This document shows positions 1 through 11,225 of a stretch of 64,000 nt of DNA, piece by piece (positions within the stretch are counted from its first letter, which is position 1; the number at the start of each line of letters is the position of its first letter). The stretch comes from Cervus elaphus (taxonomy: Eukaryota; Chordata; Mammalia; Artiodactyla; Cervidae): contig NC_057823.1 in NCBI RefSeq assembly GCF_910594005.1, forward strand, positions 60,200,015 through 60,264,014, read 5' to 3'. A program made the position numbers and the translations under genes. The notes beneath the pieces were generated by a model. The model had not been told where the DNA came from and did not search any database. It saw only the letters and a program-made list of their open reading frames with translations.

Positions 1-1798
1 GTCTTGAATGGGAGGACAGATGTGTTCTCATTCATAAGTTTCTGCTTCCATTTAAGTCTATGTCTTCTCTGCTGGCCTCTTTCACCACCTAGCCTTTCTT
101 ATTTCCATCTTTTTTCCTCAAGGACATCTCACTGCTGTTCACTCACAGCCTGCCTACTGAAACCTCAAAAAAATTAAGCAAAAGTTTGATTAGGACAGAA
201 GTATTGTATATTTAAGACAAGTTGACTTATTTCCTTGAAAATAAAAATGATGTACTTACTGCTTAAGATGTCTCAGGCACAGAGCAAATACCTTCTGAAT
301 ACTCACTGACATTCTAGTTAACAACTTGTTTATTGATGTAGGAAATGTAATATCTACCTCAAGTTTATAGGTAAAGATATGGAGAGTCTCTATAACTTGT
401 TTCTATAACCAGTAAAACAGTTAACACTAGCAATAACCAGGTCTTGTGATGCAAAACTAGCTTGTATATTTACATATAAGTCTTCTTTTGTAAGTGATTC
501 TAAAAAAAGTGGAGCTCTTCTGACAACTCAAACTTTGGTTCCCAAAGACCTCTTTTCTTTCATTGCGTTGTGCTATTAGTTTAATTCACATTTTTTGAAT
601 TTACAGGTAGATACTTAAAATTGTCATGCTGCATTCTCCAGAAAATAGCAGGTCTTGATGACATCATGTTTACGTAGGAGATGGTGACTGTGGGTGAGCT
701 CATTGTAGGGAAAAGGGACTAATTTGATAGTATTAGTCACTTCTTCTAAAGGAAGAAATGTTGGTCAGATTTGATTTTGCTATTAGTAATCTCTGAGGTC
801 AGCTAGGTAAGGAGGTAGTTCTCCCTAGATATTTCAGGGAAGGGGGACTAATCAGATAGTATCTAAAGGAAGAAATGTTGGTTAGATTTGATTTTGTTAT
901 TAACAGTCTCTGAGGTCAACTAGGTGAGGAGGTAGTTCTCCCAAGCTAAATGTTTTGAAAAGTCATAAGACACTCACGGGCTTGGAGCAGAAGTTCCCTG
1001 GAATAGTCAGAACTTGATGTGGTGAGAGTCCCACTGGATTTTAGAATCTAATTGAGTCTAAGATTTAATGAGCAGGTGATCACCACACAAGCATCTATCT
1101 GTATTAATTGATATGCATGAGAAATGGAAAAGGGACCACCGCTCCCATAAATATTTAGTGAATACAACAAACAGCATTGTTCCTTTCTTCATAAAGTGTT
1201 GATTTGGTTTCTTTGCTAGATCTGATAAAAAATTTAACACGTTAACCATTTCCAGAGACAAAAAGGAAGCTGATGCCGATTCTAGGGGTTCAGATCGTCT
1301 CTCAGCATTATCAGGACAGTTTGAAGATATACATACACCATCTATTCAAGAAGAATATTTTTTACAAAAATATTCTGTAGGTCAAAAGTCAAATTCTTAA
1401 ACTCTGCCCTGTACACTGAATAACTGGAAACCATTGTTACCTATTTTTGCAATTCCATGAGAACATAAAATTTGTAAATTGGCCTTAAACATGTACAGAG
1501 CTAGAAGGGTACTTGATGTTGAAATAATCCCTTCATTTTTCTACCATATCTCTGATGAAGAGTCAGCTTCATTACCTGAGGAAAAAAACATTTCATGTCT
1601 GAGCACTAGTAAAATTGTTTTCCTGTGTTATGTTAAAATCCATCTTTATATAATTCTCATCCACTGATCTTATTTCACCTCCCTAGAATCAAAAGATCTG
1701 TCCAAGAGTAGACTCTAAGTATTGAAAGTAATGTGCTCAATAAAGCAACAGGTCAAAAAGATTTTACTCAAATCAGAAAAATACCCAAAGACACGTAC
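1..1798 (-). other. SPINK1: SPINK1 intron 1 (partial, running off the left edge)
   Basis: Intronic sequence of SPINK1 beginning at the GTACGT donor (1798-1793, minus strand). I searched the minus strand for the short exon 2, which in mammals encodes the mature N-terminus before the Kazal domain, and saw no candidate with proper splice sites, so exon 2 probably lies beyond position 1. Apart from the tandem duplication at 708-942 this stretch is A+T-rich and non-coding; short open frames in it have no recognisable content. Confidence 0.7.
708..942. repeat. Diverged tandem duplication, two copies of about 110 bp
   Basis: Copy 1 (708-825) and copy 2 (837-942) both run from GGGAA(A/G)(A/G)GGGACTAAT to GGAGGTAGTTCTCCC with scattered substitutions. 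Copy 2 lacks about 12 bp around TATTAGTCACTTCTT. It matches no repeat family I recognise, so it looks like a local segmental duplication inside SPINK1 intron 1. Confidence 0.85.
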
Positions 1799-1853
1799 CA
1801 GATAAACTCATCAGGACCAATGCAGTGAGGAGAAAGATGCTTGCCACCTTCAT
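1799..1853 (-). CDS. SPINK1: SPINK1 coding exon 1 (signal-peptide exon), partial gene
   Basis: SPINK1 is the pancreatic secretory trypsin inhibitor, a small Kazal-type serine protease inhibitor that blocks prematurely activated trypsin in acinar cells and pancreatic juice. Only the first coding exon is here. Read on the minus strand from the ATG at 1853, it gives MKVASIFLLTALVLMSLS plus one G: Met-Lys, a hydrophobic core (residues 3-15) and a small-residue end, a classical signal peptide. The exon has exactly 55 coding bases and ends in phase 1 at a GTACGT donor, as in other mammalian SPINK1 genes (intron after c.55). The start sits in a CAGCCATGA context, and the 5' UTR also resembles SPINK1. 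The Kazal domain, with its six cysteines and reactive-site Lys, is off the left edge. Another SPINK paralogue is conceivable, but exon length, phase, sequence and the SCGB3A2 neighbour favour SPINK1. Confidence 0.88.
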
Positions 1854-1942
1854 GGCTGAAGTGCTGGTTCTAGAGCTGAGTCGAAAACTGCACTCAACTT
1901 ACCACTTCGCTCTGGAGCCCTGGGACGGGAAGGGTCATATAG
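1854..1942 (-). promoter_or_regulatory. SPINK1: SPINK1 5' UTR and TATA-like promoter element
   Basis: On the minus strand a CCTATATG element (1943-1936) lies about 85-90 bp upstream of the ATG. Transcription starting some 30 bp downstream (near 1910) would give a 5' UTR of roughly 55-60 nt, typical for SPINK1. Start site and TATA assignment are inferred from spacing. Confidence 0.5.
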
Positions 1943-2790
1943 GCAGCATGGGCTCCCAGTCTCCACCTCCTGCTCTGTGTCACAGATCTCCTTGGTTATT
2001 GATTGACTCCACAGCATAGCCCGTCCTCCAGGTTTGGGGCACACCACCAGTGTAAGAAAGGTGTAAGAGAGGAATGCCCTAGGCCTGAAATGTGCCAGGT
2101 AAAGCCTGTCAGGAAGAGATTACTAGTGGTTAGTTGGTTCTTGCCCTTACTTCCTCTGACTGTGGAGAGAAAGCCCATAGACAAGTCCTGATTTTCTTAT
2201 CTGTAAGGTGAACTCAAAAGTTCTTGTCTTCTGTAATTCTGGGTGTATGAAGAGGTTTGAATATCTAAAAAACTCCATTCTTGCTTCTTTTTCTTCAGCT
2301 TTTAAAATTCATTCTCTCTTTTCTGTCTTTTTCGGCCACCCATTCACAAAGCCTAAAGTAGCTGCCAGAGGGCCAGGTTAGAGGTAAGGAGGACTCTCTT
2401 TCCTAAGCTGTGTGTACTCCAAGGTAGAGCGGGCTCACCAGAGACTCTTACCAGCTCTATGTCCTTGGAAAAGCAGGTCACCTGGGGGTGGAAATAATAA
2501 CAGCACCTACCTCAAAGAATTGATCTTTCATCCCCAAATATGCCTTGTGTTTATTTTGGAATCATGTGTGGTTTGGGGAGATAATTCTCAATTCTTTCTC
2601 ATCTTTCTGCATGTCTTACAGGTACAGACATTGACTGCATGTGTTTCAAACAATCTTTTCAAGAGTGTTTGTATGGGAAACAGCCTTGGAATGTAGAATA
2701 GTCTCTCTCTCTGGTGTAAAGGGGAGGTTTGTTTGCCATTGGGTATAAGATAGTATCTTTCACTAGGGCAAAGTTTAGGCAGGTACAATG
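1943..2790. other. SPINK1 upstream flank, no gene seen
   Basis: Mostly non-repeat sequence upstream of SPINK1. On the minus strand, ATCAATAA near 1995-2003 resembles a ONECUT/HNF6-type site, which would suit a pancreatic promoter, but this is one short motif. No exon with splice sites is visible. Confidence 0.4.
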
Positions 2791-2910
2791 CTTTTTTTGT
2801 GTATCTGCATCACATGGCTTGTGGTATCTTGGTTTCCCAATCAGGGATTGAACCTGGGCCATGGCAGTGAAAGCATCAAGTCCTAACTGTTGGACCACTG
2901 GGGAATTCCC
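2791..2910 (-). mobile_element. CHR-type artiodactyl tRNA-derived SINE
   Basis: Minus-strand SINE with the tRNA-like head GGGAATTCCC...CAGTGG at 2910 and the RGGATTGAACC-type box B region near 2843. Flanking 10-mers AGGTACAATG (2781) and AGGCATAGTG (2911) look like a diverged target-site duplication. Confidence 0.75.
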
Positions 2911-3361
2911 AGGCATAGTGCCCTTGAGAAAAATTAGGGATTTTTAAAAGCTTGGCATCCTTCCCTGTAACACACGGTGCTTTCTCTGTATGTCTCCTTG
3001 GCCCTCTTCATGTCGTGCTATGGAGGCTGGGCCTGGGGAACCAGAGCAAACGCAGGCACTCTGGCTATTGCTATTGAGTAATTACATCTCTTATCTCTGA
3101 GTCAGGAGTCTTCTCTCAGACTGCCTTTAACTATGGCAGAATAACGTGTCAGCTTCCAACCAGGGTGAAATCTTAGACCCTCCCAGGTCTTGATGTATGT
3201 TAATTGTATTCAAAAGAAAAAAAAGAACTGTACTAATCTATGGGGATGGATCACTGTCCTCACGAAGCTTCCATGACATTTCAGTTTGGGAGAGATAGGC
3301 AATAAAAAAGTAATCAAATAATTATAAAGTATATCAGATTATACTAAAGGTTACAGAGAAA
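2911..3361. other. Intergenic, nothing recognised
   Basis: No gene, RNA or clear repeat seen between the CHR SINE and the following BovB; an A-rich purine stretch precedes the BovB junction. Confidence 0.4.
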
Positions 3362-5048
3362 AAGAAGATATTAAGCAGAGGTGGCAAGAGGAAGCAGAAG
3401 ATATTAAGAAGAGGTGGCAAAAATACACAGAAGAACTATACAAAAAAGATCTTCATGACCCAGATAACCACGATGATGTGATCACTCACCTAGAGCCAGA
3501 CATCCTAGAATGTGAAGTCAAGTGGGCCTTAGGAAGCATCACTATGAACAAAGCTAGTGGAGGTGGTGGAATTCCAATTGAGCTATTTCAAATCTTAAAA
3601 GATGATGCTATGACAGTGCTGCACTTTCATAATATGCCAGCAAATTTGGAAAACTCAGCAGTGGCCACTGGATTAGAAAAGGTCAGTTTTCATTCCAACC
3701 CCAAAGAAAGGCAATGCCAAAGAATGCTCAAACTACTGCACAGTTGCACTCATCTCACACACTAGCGAAGTAATGCTCAAAATTCTCCAAGCCAGGCTTC
3801 AACAGTACGTGAATGGTGAACATCCAGATGTTCAAGCTGGGTTTAGAAAAGGCAGAGGAACCAGAGATCAAATTGCCAACATCTGTTGGATCAATGAGAA
3901 AGCAACAGAGTTCCAGAAAATACCTATTTCTGTTTTATTGACTACACCAAATCCTTTGACTGTGTGTATCACAAGAAACTGTGGAAAATTCTGAAAGAGA
4001 TGGGAATACCAGACCACCTGACCTGCAACTTCTGAGTTGGAGTATGCAGGTCAAGAAGCAACAGTTAGAACTGGACATGGAACAACGGACTGGCTCCAAA
4101 TTGGGAAAGGAGTACGTCAAGGCTGTATATTGTCACCCTGCTTATTTAACTTGTATGCAGAGTACATCATGCGAAATGATGGAGTGGATGAAGCACAAGC
4201 TGGAATCAAGATTGCCAGGAGAAATGTCAATAACCTTAGATATGCAGATGACCCCACCCTTATGGCAGAAAGCTAAGAAGAACTAAAGAGCCTCTTGATG
4301 AAAGTGAAAGAGGAGAGAAAGTTGGCTTAGAACTCAACATTCAGAAAACAAAGATCATGGCATCCAGTCCAATTATTTCATGGCAAATACATGGGGAAAC
4401 AGAAAACGGTGAGAGACTATTTTTTGGGGCTCCAAAATCACTGCAGATGGTGACTGCAGCCATGAAATTAAAAGATGCTTGCTGCTTGAAAGGAAAGCTA
4501 TGATCAATCTAGACAGCATATTAAAAAGCAGACACATTACTTTGCCAACAAAGATCCGTCTAGTCAAAGCTGTGGTTTTTTCAGTAGTCATGTATGGACA
4601 TGAGAGTTGGATTATAAAGAAAGCTGGAAAAAAAAAAAAAAGAAAGCTGAGCACCAAAGAATTGATGCTTTTGAACTGTGGTGTTGGAAAAGACTCTTGA
4701 GAGTCCCTTGGACTGCAAGGAGATCCAATTAGTCTATCCTAAAGGAAATCCGTCCTCAATATTCGTTGGAAGGACTAATGTTGAAGCTGAAACTCCAATA
4801 CCTTGGCCACCTGATGAGAAGAGCTGACTCATTTGAAAAGACCCTGATGGTGGGAAAGATTGAAGGTGGGAGGAGAAGGGGACGACAGAGGATGAGGTGG
4901 TTGGATGGCATCACTGACTCAATGGACATGAGTCTGAGTAAGCTCCAGGAGTTGGTGATGGACAGGGAAGCATGGCGTGCTGTGGTCCGTGGGGTCACAA
5001 AGAGTCAGACACAACTGAGTGACTGAATTGAACTGAACTGAGCTGAGG
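3362..5048 (+). mobile_element. BovB (RTE-clade) LINE, 5'-truncated, reverse transcriptase broken
   Basis: A 5'-truncated BovB holding most of the reverse transcriptase and C-terminal region in order: VKWALGSIT (3506 on), LFNLYAEYIMRN (4142 on), the catalytic YADD box (4239-4250), then the C-terminal RRGRQRMRWLDGITDSMD block (4877 on) and a CTGAACTGA tail. The protein is interrupted by frameshifts and stops, so it is a pseudogene. Two oddities are a 34-bp tandem repeat at the 5' end (3362-3420) and an inserted A-tract at 4627-4638 flanked by an 11-bp direct repeat. Confidence 0.93.
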
Positions 5049-6455
5049 TGAGCACATTTATATACATTATTTAAATTACATATGTAAAATTGTGTATATT
5101 TCTCATATATGTATCTCTTTGCTAGATCTCTCCTCTGGTCTTCATACCTGATATTAAGTACCTTCCTGAAAATTTTGAACATCCTATTGACACTTCAAAT
5201 TTAATGTTATACTACTGTTTTAATAATTTACCATAAACATTTGTCTCTTCAGCCTCCCAATTACTTCTCTTTCTTCCAGTTTGTTGGTCAAGTCAAGACC
5301 TAAGTGTTCTCCTTGATGCCTTCCTCTGCCCTTACCATGTACCATCTTCCACTCTTAATTCCTCACCAAGGTCTCTTCTTGACTTCGTGTCCAAAATAAC
5401 CTCAATTCTGGACACTTCTCATTCCCTTACATGGTTATATCTAAGATGATGCAATCATTTCCACTTTGACATTTCTTTCAGGTAGTTTCCCAACAACATC
5501 TACTGTTATTTCATCTTCAAAGCTACCCTCCATGGAATAATTCAGTGATCTTTATAGAGTGTACATGTGATCATGCAGCTCTTCAGTTTCCCATGATTCA
5601 ACATCCTTAGGAAAGGCTGATTTGAATGACTTGGCTCCTATCTACGTCTCTTACTTTATTCCCCATCAGTTTCCTGCTAGCTCAGTCTGTCAGTCTACAC
5701 TGGTCTTTTCTCTGTTCTCTCTTGAAGGGGCACAGCGTGGGGGAGCATCTAGCTTTTAACCCTCAGATTCAGGCTACATTTGCTCATGGAGCTGCTTTTC
5801 TGAGCATTTCCTAATTCTCTTCTGCGTCTATATTAAGTTTTGTTATTTGACTATTTCCTGATACCCTGAATAGTACTTAACTTCCACTCTATAGCTGTTT
5901 TTTTGATTATTATGTAATATTCTCTTCACCTTTAGGGAGCAAATTTTGTTGTTTTGTTTATTGTAGTAGCTAGCAAAGTACCTGGAAAAGAGTAGGTTCT
6001 AAATAAATATTTACTAAAAACTTAAGTTAAGTAGTACATGTATATATCTGATTTTCTTAAAGACTCAGTTTTATGCCTTGTTCATTTTTACTCCAGTGCC
6101 TGCAATAGAGTAGTCATTCACTGGCTTCTTTAGTCTTTTATTTGCTCAACCATTGTTATAATGGAATATTCATAGAGCCTTGCTATTTAAAAAATCTGGC
6201 TTGAGTGCAAGGGAAATCCATATGATTTCTGCTCTCATGGAGTTTAGGCTAAGCATTTATAAATATCAGCTGAATGAGTAAAGTTTTGTTCATCTCAAAT
6301 CATAATTTAAATATTAGTTTTGTTGTCAATAAGAAGTTTCCAATAGCCACTATAAAGGGCTGGGGCTGTTAATATTTGAATTTTAATAGAAAAGGAATTT
6401 TTCTTTGGTTTCACAAGTAGTCTGAGGAGAGAGGATTGACTTGGGACAGGAACTC
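5049..6455. other. Intergenic with possible LINE2-like relics
   Basis: The C/T-rich stretch 5220-5870 (short exon-like pieces such as TTTCCCATGATTCAACATCCTTAGG) resembles old LINE2-type sequence, but divergence prevents a firm call. No gene or RNA seen. Confidence 0.3.
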
Positions 6456-6652
6456 TTTTTTCTTTTTTTAAAATTTATTTTAATTGGAGACTAATTACTT
6501 TATAATATTGTGGGGGGTTTTGCCATATATTCACATGAATTACCATGGGTGTACATGTGTTCCCCATCCTGACCCTCCCTCCCACCTCCCTCACCATCCC
6601 ATCCCTCAGGGTTATCCCAGGGCACCAGCCCTGAGCGCCCTGGAACAGGAAC
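6456..6652 (-). mobile_element. L1 3'-end fragment (ruminant L1, 3' UTR)
   Basis: Minus-strand L1 3' end: poly(T) at the left (6456-6480), then TTGGAGACTAATTACTTTA and the C-rich CCTCCCTCCCACCTCCC block (6574 on). It is the same subfamily as 34748-35047. Confidence 0.75.
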
Positions 6653-8080
6653 ACTTTAGATATTAATAGCAGTAGTAAAACACTGAGATTTAGACTCATC
6701 TGATGCCAAAGCCCAGGCTCTTTCCAAAACAGTGATTATTAGACATTTTGACTCTGGACCCAAAGTAAAACATAGCTTTTGTGTTATGGCCTAGTATATA
6801 CATACACACATATGTATGTCATAGACAAGTAAGACTGTTAAGAAATAAAACATAATCTTATGATACACAATGATTCTTGGTACATTTTATTCTGTCCTAT
6901 TTCATAGTTCACCAGTCCTGACTTGCAATTTGAAAAACATTTCGCTACAATGAAATCCCATGGACTCCAGTCAATCTTATTTTCTTATTCACTATAGAAT
7001 CTGGATAAAATTCTAGTCAGAAACTGCCCTAAATTATAACAGGAGACGGCTCTTTGGAGGCACAAATTGAAGAGGACATGAAGAGACAAACCTGGCTCTA
7101 ATTACAATACTGCTGTTTCAACTGTGATAGAACTCTGGGGAAATTACTTTCTTTAACTATAAAAATGCATTTCATAATATATTTGCTTTGAGTAAAAATA
7201 AACCTAGAAAAATAAATATTGTGCAAAAATATTCTTTTATCTCCCTTGGAATAGTAATTGCTAGCTGGTAATAACATCACTCTTCCTTTCATGGATTGGA
7301 ATAATGGTAAAACATTTAGGCTTCTTATGATCAATATTTAGACAGAATAAATACTGTTAGAATAAATACTATGTGCCCTAGAGGATGGGATGAGCACTGG
7401 TTGGAGCAATTCGGCTACTGCTGTAGACTATTAGTCATAGTTAATGTGTTTACCTCTCTGTGTGCATATCCATCAGTATCAGGAACTCAGTCAAATGTAT
7501 TATGACCTACTGTCCTTTGCGTCAAGGACTAACTATTCACCTGAATAAAGAATAATGACAAACCTTAAGAGAACTGTTGTAATGGGTGCTGACAGTGTTG
7601 GCTGGAATGGGGAAATTGGTTGAGCACCTGTTAATTTTCACATCCTGTTCTCAAGATTTGACTGGTATAAAAATTACAGAAATTGGAGAGACTCAGCCTC
7701 ATATATTTAACCTGACATTTGAAGACTTCTTTGACTTAGCTGCATCTTAACTCTTAAATCTCATTTTTCATTATTCATGGACCTTTCTGATTTTTCTTAA
7801 AAAAAAATCTCTTCTTTTCCTTATACTGCCTACTCTCTTAAAAGGTACCAATGATTTTGTACCCATCCTCTAAAGCTTGGCTAAAATATCTATGGTCCTT
7901 TATTCAATTAGTTATGATTCCCCCTCCTCCTTAATCTCTCATAGAAGTTCATAAACCTATCACTTAATAATACTTAAAAAAATTAGATCATCATCATTAC
8001 TATAACTATGGTCCCTATAGCTAAAAAATTTCAAAACTTTATGCCAGGCACTGTGGTACTTTATTTCCATCATTTAAAGA
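6653..8080. other. Intergenic, nothing recognised
   Basis: A+T-rich sequence with no supported exon, RNA gene or young repeat. The short open frames lack coding character. Confidence 0.4.
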
Positions 8081-8084
8081 CCCT

Positions 8085-8170
8085 ATAGCATTATTATTTC
8101 CATTTTACAAGTAAGGAAACTAAGGCACAAAGATTTCAATTGTCATGTTTCTGATCACAGAGATCAAATA
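8085..8170 (+). repeat. MIR-like ancient SINE fragment
   Basis: CATTTTACAAGTAAGGAAAC followed by AAGGCACAAAGA matches the mammalian-wide MIR core, diverged. Confidence 0.5.
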
Positions 8171-8191
8171 CTAACATACACATATTTTCCT

Positions 8192-8617
8192 ATAGTCACA
8201 TGTGGATGTGAGAACTGGACCATAAGGAAGGCTGAGCACCAAAGAATTGATGCTTTTGAACTGTGGTGCTAGAGAAGACTCTTGAGAGTTCCTTGGACTG
8301 CAAGGAGATCCAACCAGTCAATCCTAAAGGAAATCAACCCTGAGTATTCACTGGAAGAACTGATGCTGAAGCTGAAGCTCCAATACTTTGGCTGCCTGAC
8401 GCAAAGAACTGACTCCTTGGGAAAGACCCTGGTGCTAGAAAAGATTGAAGGCAGGAGGAGAAGGGGATGACAGAGGATGAGATGGTTGGATGGCATCACC
8501 AACTCAATGGACATGGGTTTGAGCAAGCTCTGGGAGTTGGTGATGGACAGGGAGGCCTGGCATGCTTCAGTCCAGGGGGTCCCAAAGAGTCAGACATGAC
8601 TGAGTGACTGAACTGAT
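8192..8617 (+). mobile_element. BovB LINE 3' fragment
   Basis: Plus-strand BovB C-terminal region from GGATGTGAGAACTGGACCAT to the tail GAGTGACTGAACTGA. The frame is broken. The 3' end abuts a TA/TG microsatellite. Confidence 0.92.
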
Positions 8618-8697
8618 ATATATACACATGTGTATGTGTATATACGTTTATATGTCTATGTGTGTGTATACATATGTATATTTATATAATGTATATC
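8618..8697. repeat. TA/TG-rich microsatellite at a BovB 3' end
   Basis: Alternating purine-pyrimidine tract (TATATACACATGTGTATGTG and similar) directly after the BovB tail. Confidence 0.8.
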
Positions 8698-8699
8698 TG

Positions 8700-8890
8700 G
8701 AGCTTCCCCAGTGGTTCAGTGGTAAGGCATCTCCCTGCAACACAGGAAATGTGGGTTTGATCCCTGGGTTGGGAAGATCCCTTGGAGGAAATGGCAACCC
8801 ACTCCAGTATTTTTGCTATGGACAGAGGAGACTAGCAGGCTACAGTCCGTGGGGTTGCAAAGAGTAGGACAATGAGCAACCGAGCACACA
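8700..8890 (+). mobile_element. Bov-tA SINE
   Basis: tRNA-like head (AGCTTCCCCAGTGGTTCAGT; GGTTTGATCCCTGG) joined to the Bov-A body (AACCCACTCCAGTAT; GCAAAGAGTAGGACAATGAGC). Confidence 0.9.
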
Positions 8891-9112
8891 CACAATGCAT
8901 ATCTGACATCTGACCTCAAATCTCTTGTTTGTTCTTTCGGATGCATGAAACAGCTACTTGAGCATTTGAGTTTAGTGACATGGTTAGCACTAGCTTAAGC
9001 TTTAGGAGGCCTGGGTTCCTGATTTAATATTGCCACTGACAACCGCTCAAGTTTCTTTACTCCTCCAGCTTCAGCTTCCTTTTGATCTATGTATTACAAA
9101 TATGTTCTTCTA

Positions 9113-9455
9113 TTGAGTGGCTTACATTTTCATTTTTTCAGTGATATCTTTTGATGAACAAAGGTCCTTAATCTTAACAGGTTCCAATTTAGCAATCTTT
9201 TTCTTTATCATTAATGTTCTTTTTTGGGGGAGAGTCTCCTGTTTAAGAAAGTTTTGCCTGCTGCAAAATTATGAAGATATTCTATATAATTCTAGAAGTT
9301 CTACAATCCCCTGTAATTAATTTTTATAGATGATGTAGCTAGGTGTCAAGATTCAATCTTTTTAAACATAGATTTGTGGATAATCAATCCATTTTCAATT
9401 ATTGAAACTACCACTTTCCCCTATCACAATGCAGTATCACTCTTGTCGGAAACCA
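9113..9455 (-). mobile_element. Old L1 fragment (minus strand)
   Basis: Reverse-strand L1-like text, e.g. AATTTAGCAATCTTTTTCTT and TGTTTAAGAAAGTTTTGCCT, typical of mammalian L1 3' regions; diverged. Confidence 0.55.
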
Positions 9456-10665
9456 TTGCCCAGAAACCCCTGTAAGTTTCTGGTCCCTATTATCTTCTGT
9501 CTATTCTTGCTTAGATACCATACTGGAATTTTTATCTAATATGCTCTCTCTCTACAATACCTACTTGCCCCTCACAGATGCACACCTTTGTTCACTGTGG
9601 TGGGCAGTAGATGGCAGCCTTCCCCTCTTATCTCTGCTATTGCCTAATGTTTCATGACTTTATAAAGGGCCATCCTGTGGCCATGGAAAATCCACCCTGG
9701 GCTATTTCTCAAGTTACTTTGGTCTCACTGAAATAGGTTTTTATCTGTTACCACTAAGAATCTAACTGGAGTTAAAATATTCTTCTCTTTCTTGGGCTTC
9801 TTTTTTTGTAGTCAAGAATGTTGAAGGCAGTGGGGATGCACCCTTGTTTTATAGGTGTCAACAGGGTACTGAGCTCACATATTCCTCAGAATTCCAATCA
9901 ACTGAGTATTTTAACATCATCATAAGACACACACCATAAAAGTCTCATAGTTAAATGTAGGGAAACTGAATGCTGTTTTTTAACAATACAGTTGTAGGGC
10001 AAACTAAATGTCAGCTAGCCATCACAACATAACTTTCCAGGGTTTGTCACTGTTCTCTAGAATAACCATGTTCTCCATGGGATTGGGGAAGACAAGAATC
10101 CATCTGTTCTAACTCTTTATCTGATGTTTAAATCTCATCTGTCTGCCAGGGGGCATGTGCCAATGTTTAAACACTTCAGGTGACAAATAGGGATTGGCAG
10201 TTTCTTCTATGGAGTTGAAACCTTTTCTGGAATTTCCATCTATTTATCCTACTGCTTGACCTCAGGTCAATTCTGTTTTACCACATCCTGATCCTCCAAA
10301 TGTTTGTTAATAATGACTATTGTTCACTTTGGATATCCTTTTCTGTGAGACAACCCAGTCTGTCAACTATGCTCATTTGGTATTGCTTCAAGTTTTTCTT
10401 CCTCAGGGTGGTTCCATTTTGTCTTTGTGCTTTTAAAAGGGAATTATCTGGAATGCTACTGCAGGATGGTTTAATCACTGCAGTGGACTAGAGGATTGTT
10501 ACCTTTCTCTCACTCCAAGTGTTAAATTCTAATAATGATGTCTAAAATCTTGTTAATTATCTTCCAACTCAAAGTTATACTCTTACTTACTCTGCCACAC
10601 AAAATTTACCTATGTCTTATTCCCCCATCATGAGATGTTCCAAAGTTTCTTTAAAAAAAAAAATC
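9456..10665. other. Intergenic, nothing recognised
   Basis: No supported exon or RNA gene; low-complexity T-rich patches only. Confidence 0.35.
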
Positions 10666-10667
10666 TG

Positions 10668-10768
10668 TTCTCACACACTTACACACTTAGAAAATTTACA
10701 CACTTAGAAAACTTACACACACAGTTATGCACTAACACACACACTTACTCACACACTTAGAAAACAAA
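10668..10768 (+). repeat. Imperfect minisatellite, unit about 20 bp
   Basis: Repeats of ACACACTTAGAAAA(T/C)TTAC and shortened ACACACTTACTCAC variants. Confidence 0.75.
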
Positions 10769-10779
10769 CCTATTACCCA

Positions 10780-11225
10780 AGAGGAAATGTAGGGGGAGGG
10801 ATAACTTAGAAGTTTGGGATTAACAGATACGTACTACTATATATAAAATAGATAACTAATGAGCACCTACTGTACAGCACGAGGAATTCTATTCAATGTT
10901 CTGTAATAACCCCTGTGGGAAAAGAATCTGAAAAAAGAATAGATACATGTATATGTATAACTGGGGCTTCCCAGATAGCACTGGTGGTAAAGAACCTGCC
11001 TGCCAATGCAGGAGACCTAAGAGACCCAGGTTTGATTCCTAGGTCGGGAAGATCCCTTGGAGGAGGGCATGGCAACCAACTCCAGTATTCTTGCCTGGAG
11101 AACCCCATGGACAGCGTAGCCTGGTGGGTTACAGCCTGAGGGACTGCAAAGAGCTGGAGATGACTGAAGTGACTTAGCATGCAAGTCACTGTATGTGTAA
11201 CGGGATCGCTTTGCTGTACCTGTCC
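10780..11225 (+). mobile_element. L1 3' end interrupted by a Bov-tA
   Basis: Plus-strand L1 3' UTR (GGGAGGGATAACTTAGAAGT; GAGCACCTACTGTACAGCAC) that resumes after the SINE with GGGATCGCTTTGCTGTACCT. Similar flanks GTATATGTATAAC and GTATGTGTAACG suggest a diverged duplication. Confidence 0.75.
10972..11186 (+). mobile_element. Bov-tA SINE inside L1
   Basis: Head GGCTTCCCAGATAGCACTGG, box-B-like GGTTTGATTCCTAGG, body CCAACTCCAGTATTCTTGCC, 3' end TGACTGAAGTGACTTAGCA. Confidence 0.9.

Noticed and set aside
960..1020. Possible SPINK1 exon 2 near CACTCACGGGC
   Set aside because: The reverse strand gives a donor-like GTGAGT but no reading that fits the SPINK1 mature N-terminus and no acceptor at the right spacing.
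8700..8760. tRNA-like segments in Bov-tA and CHR elements
   Set aside because: These are SINE heads derived from tRNA, without an intact cloverleaf or 3' acceptor stem; they are not tRNA genes.
10668..10768. Regularly spaced repeats that could suggest an array
   Set aside because: Units are imperfect, contiguous and CA-rich, a simple minisatellite with no spacers.
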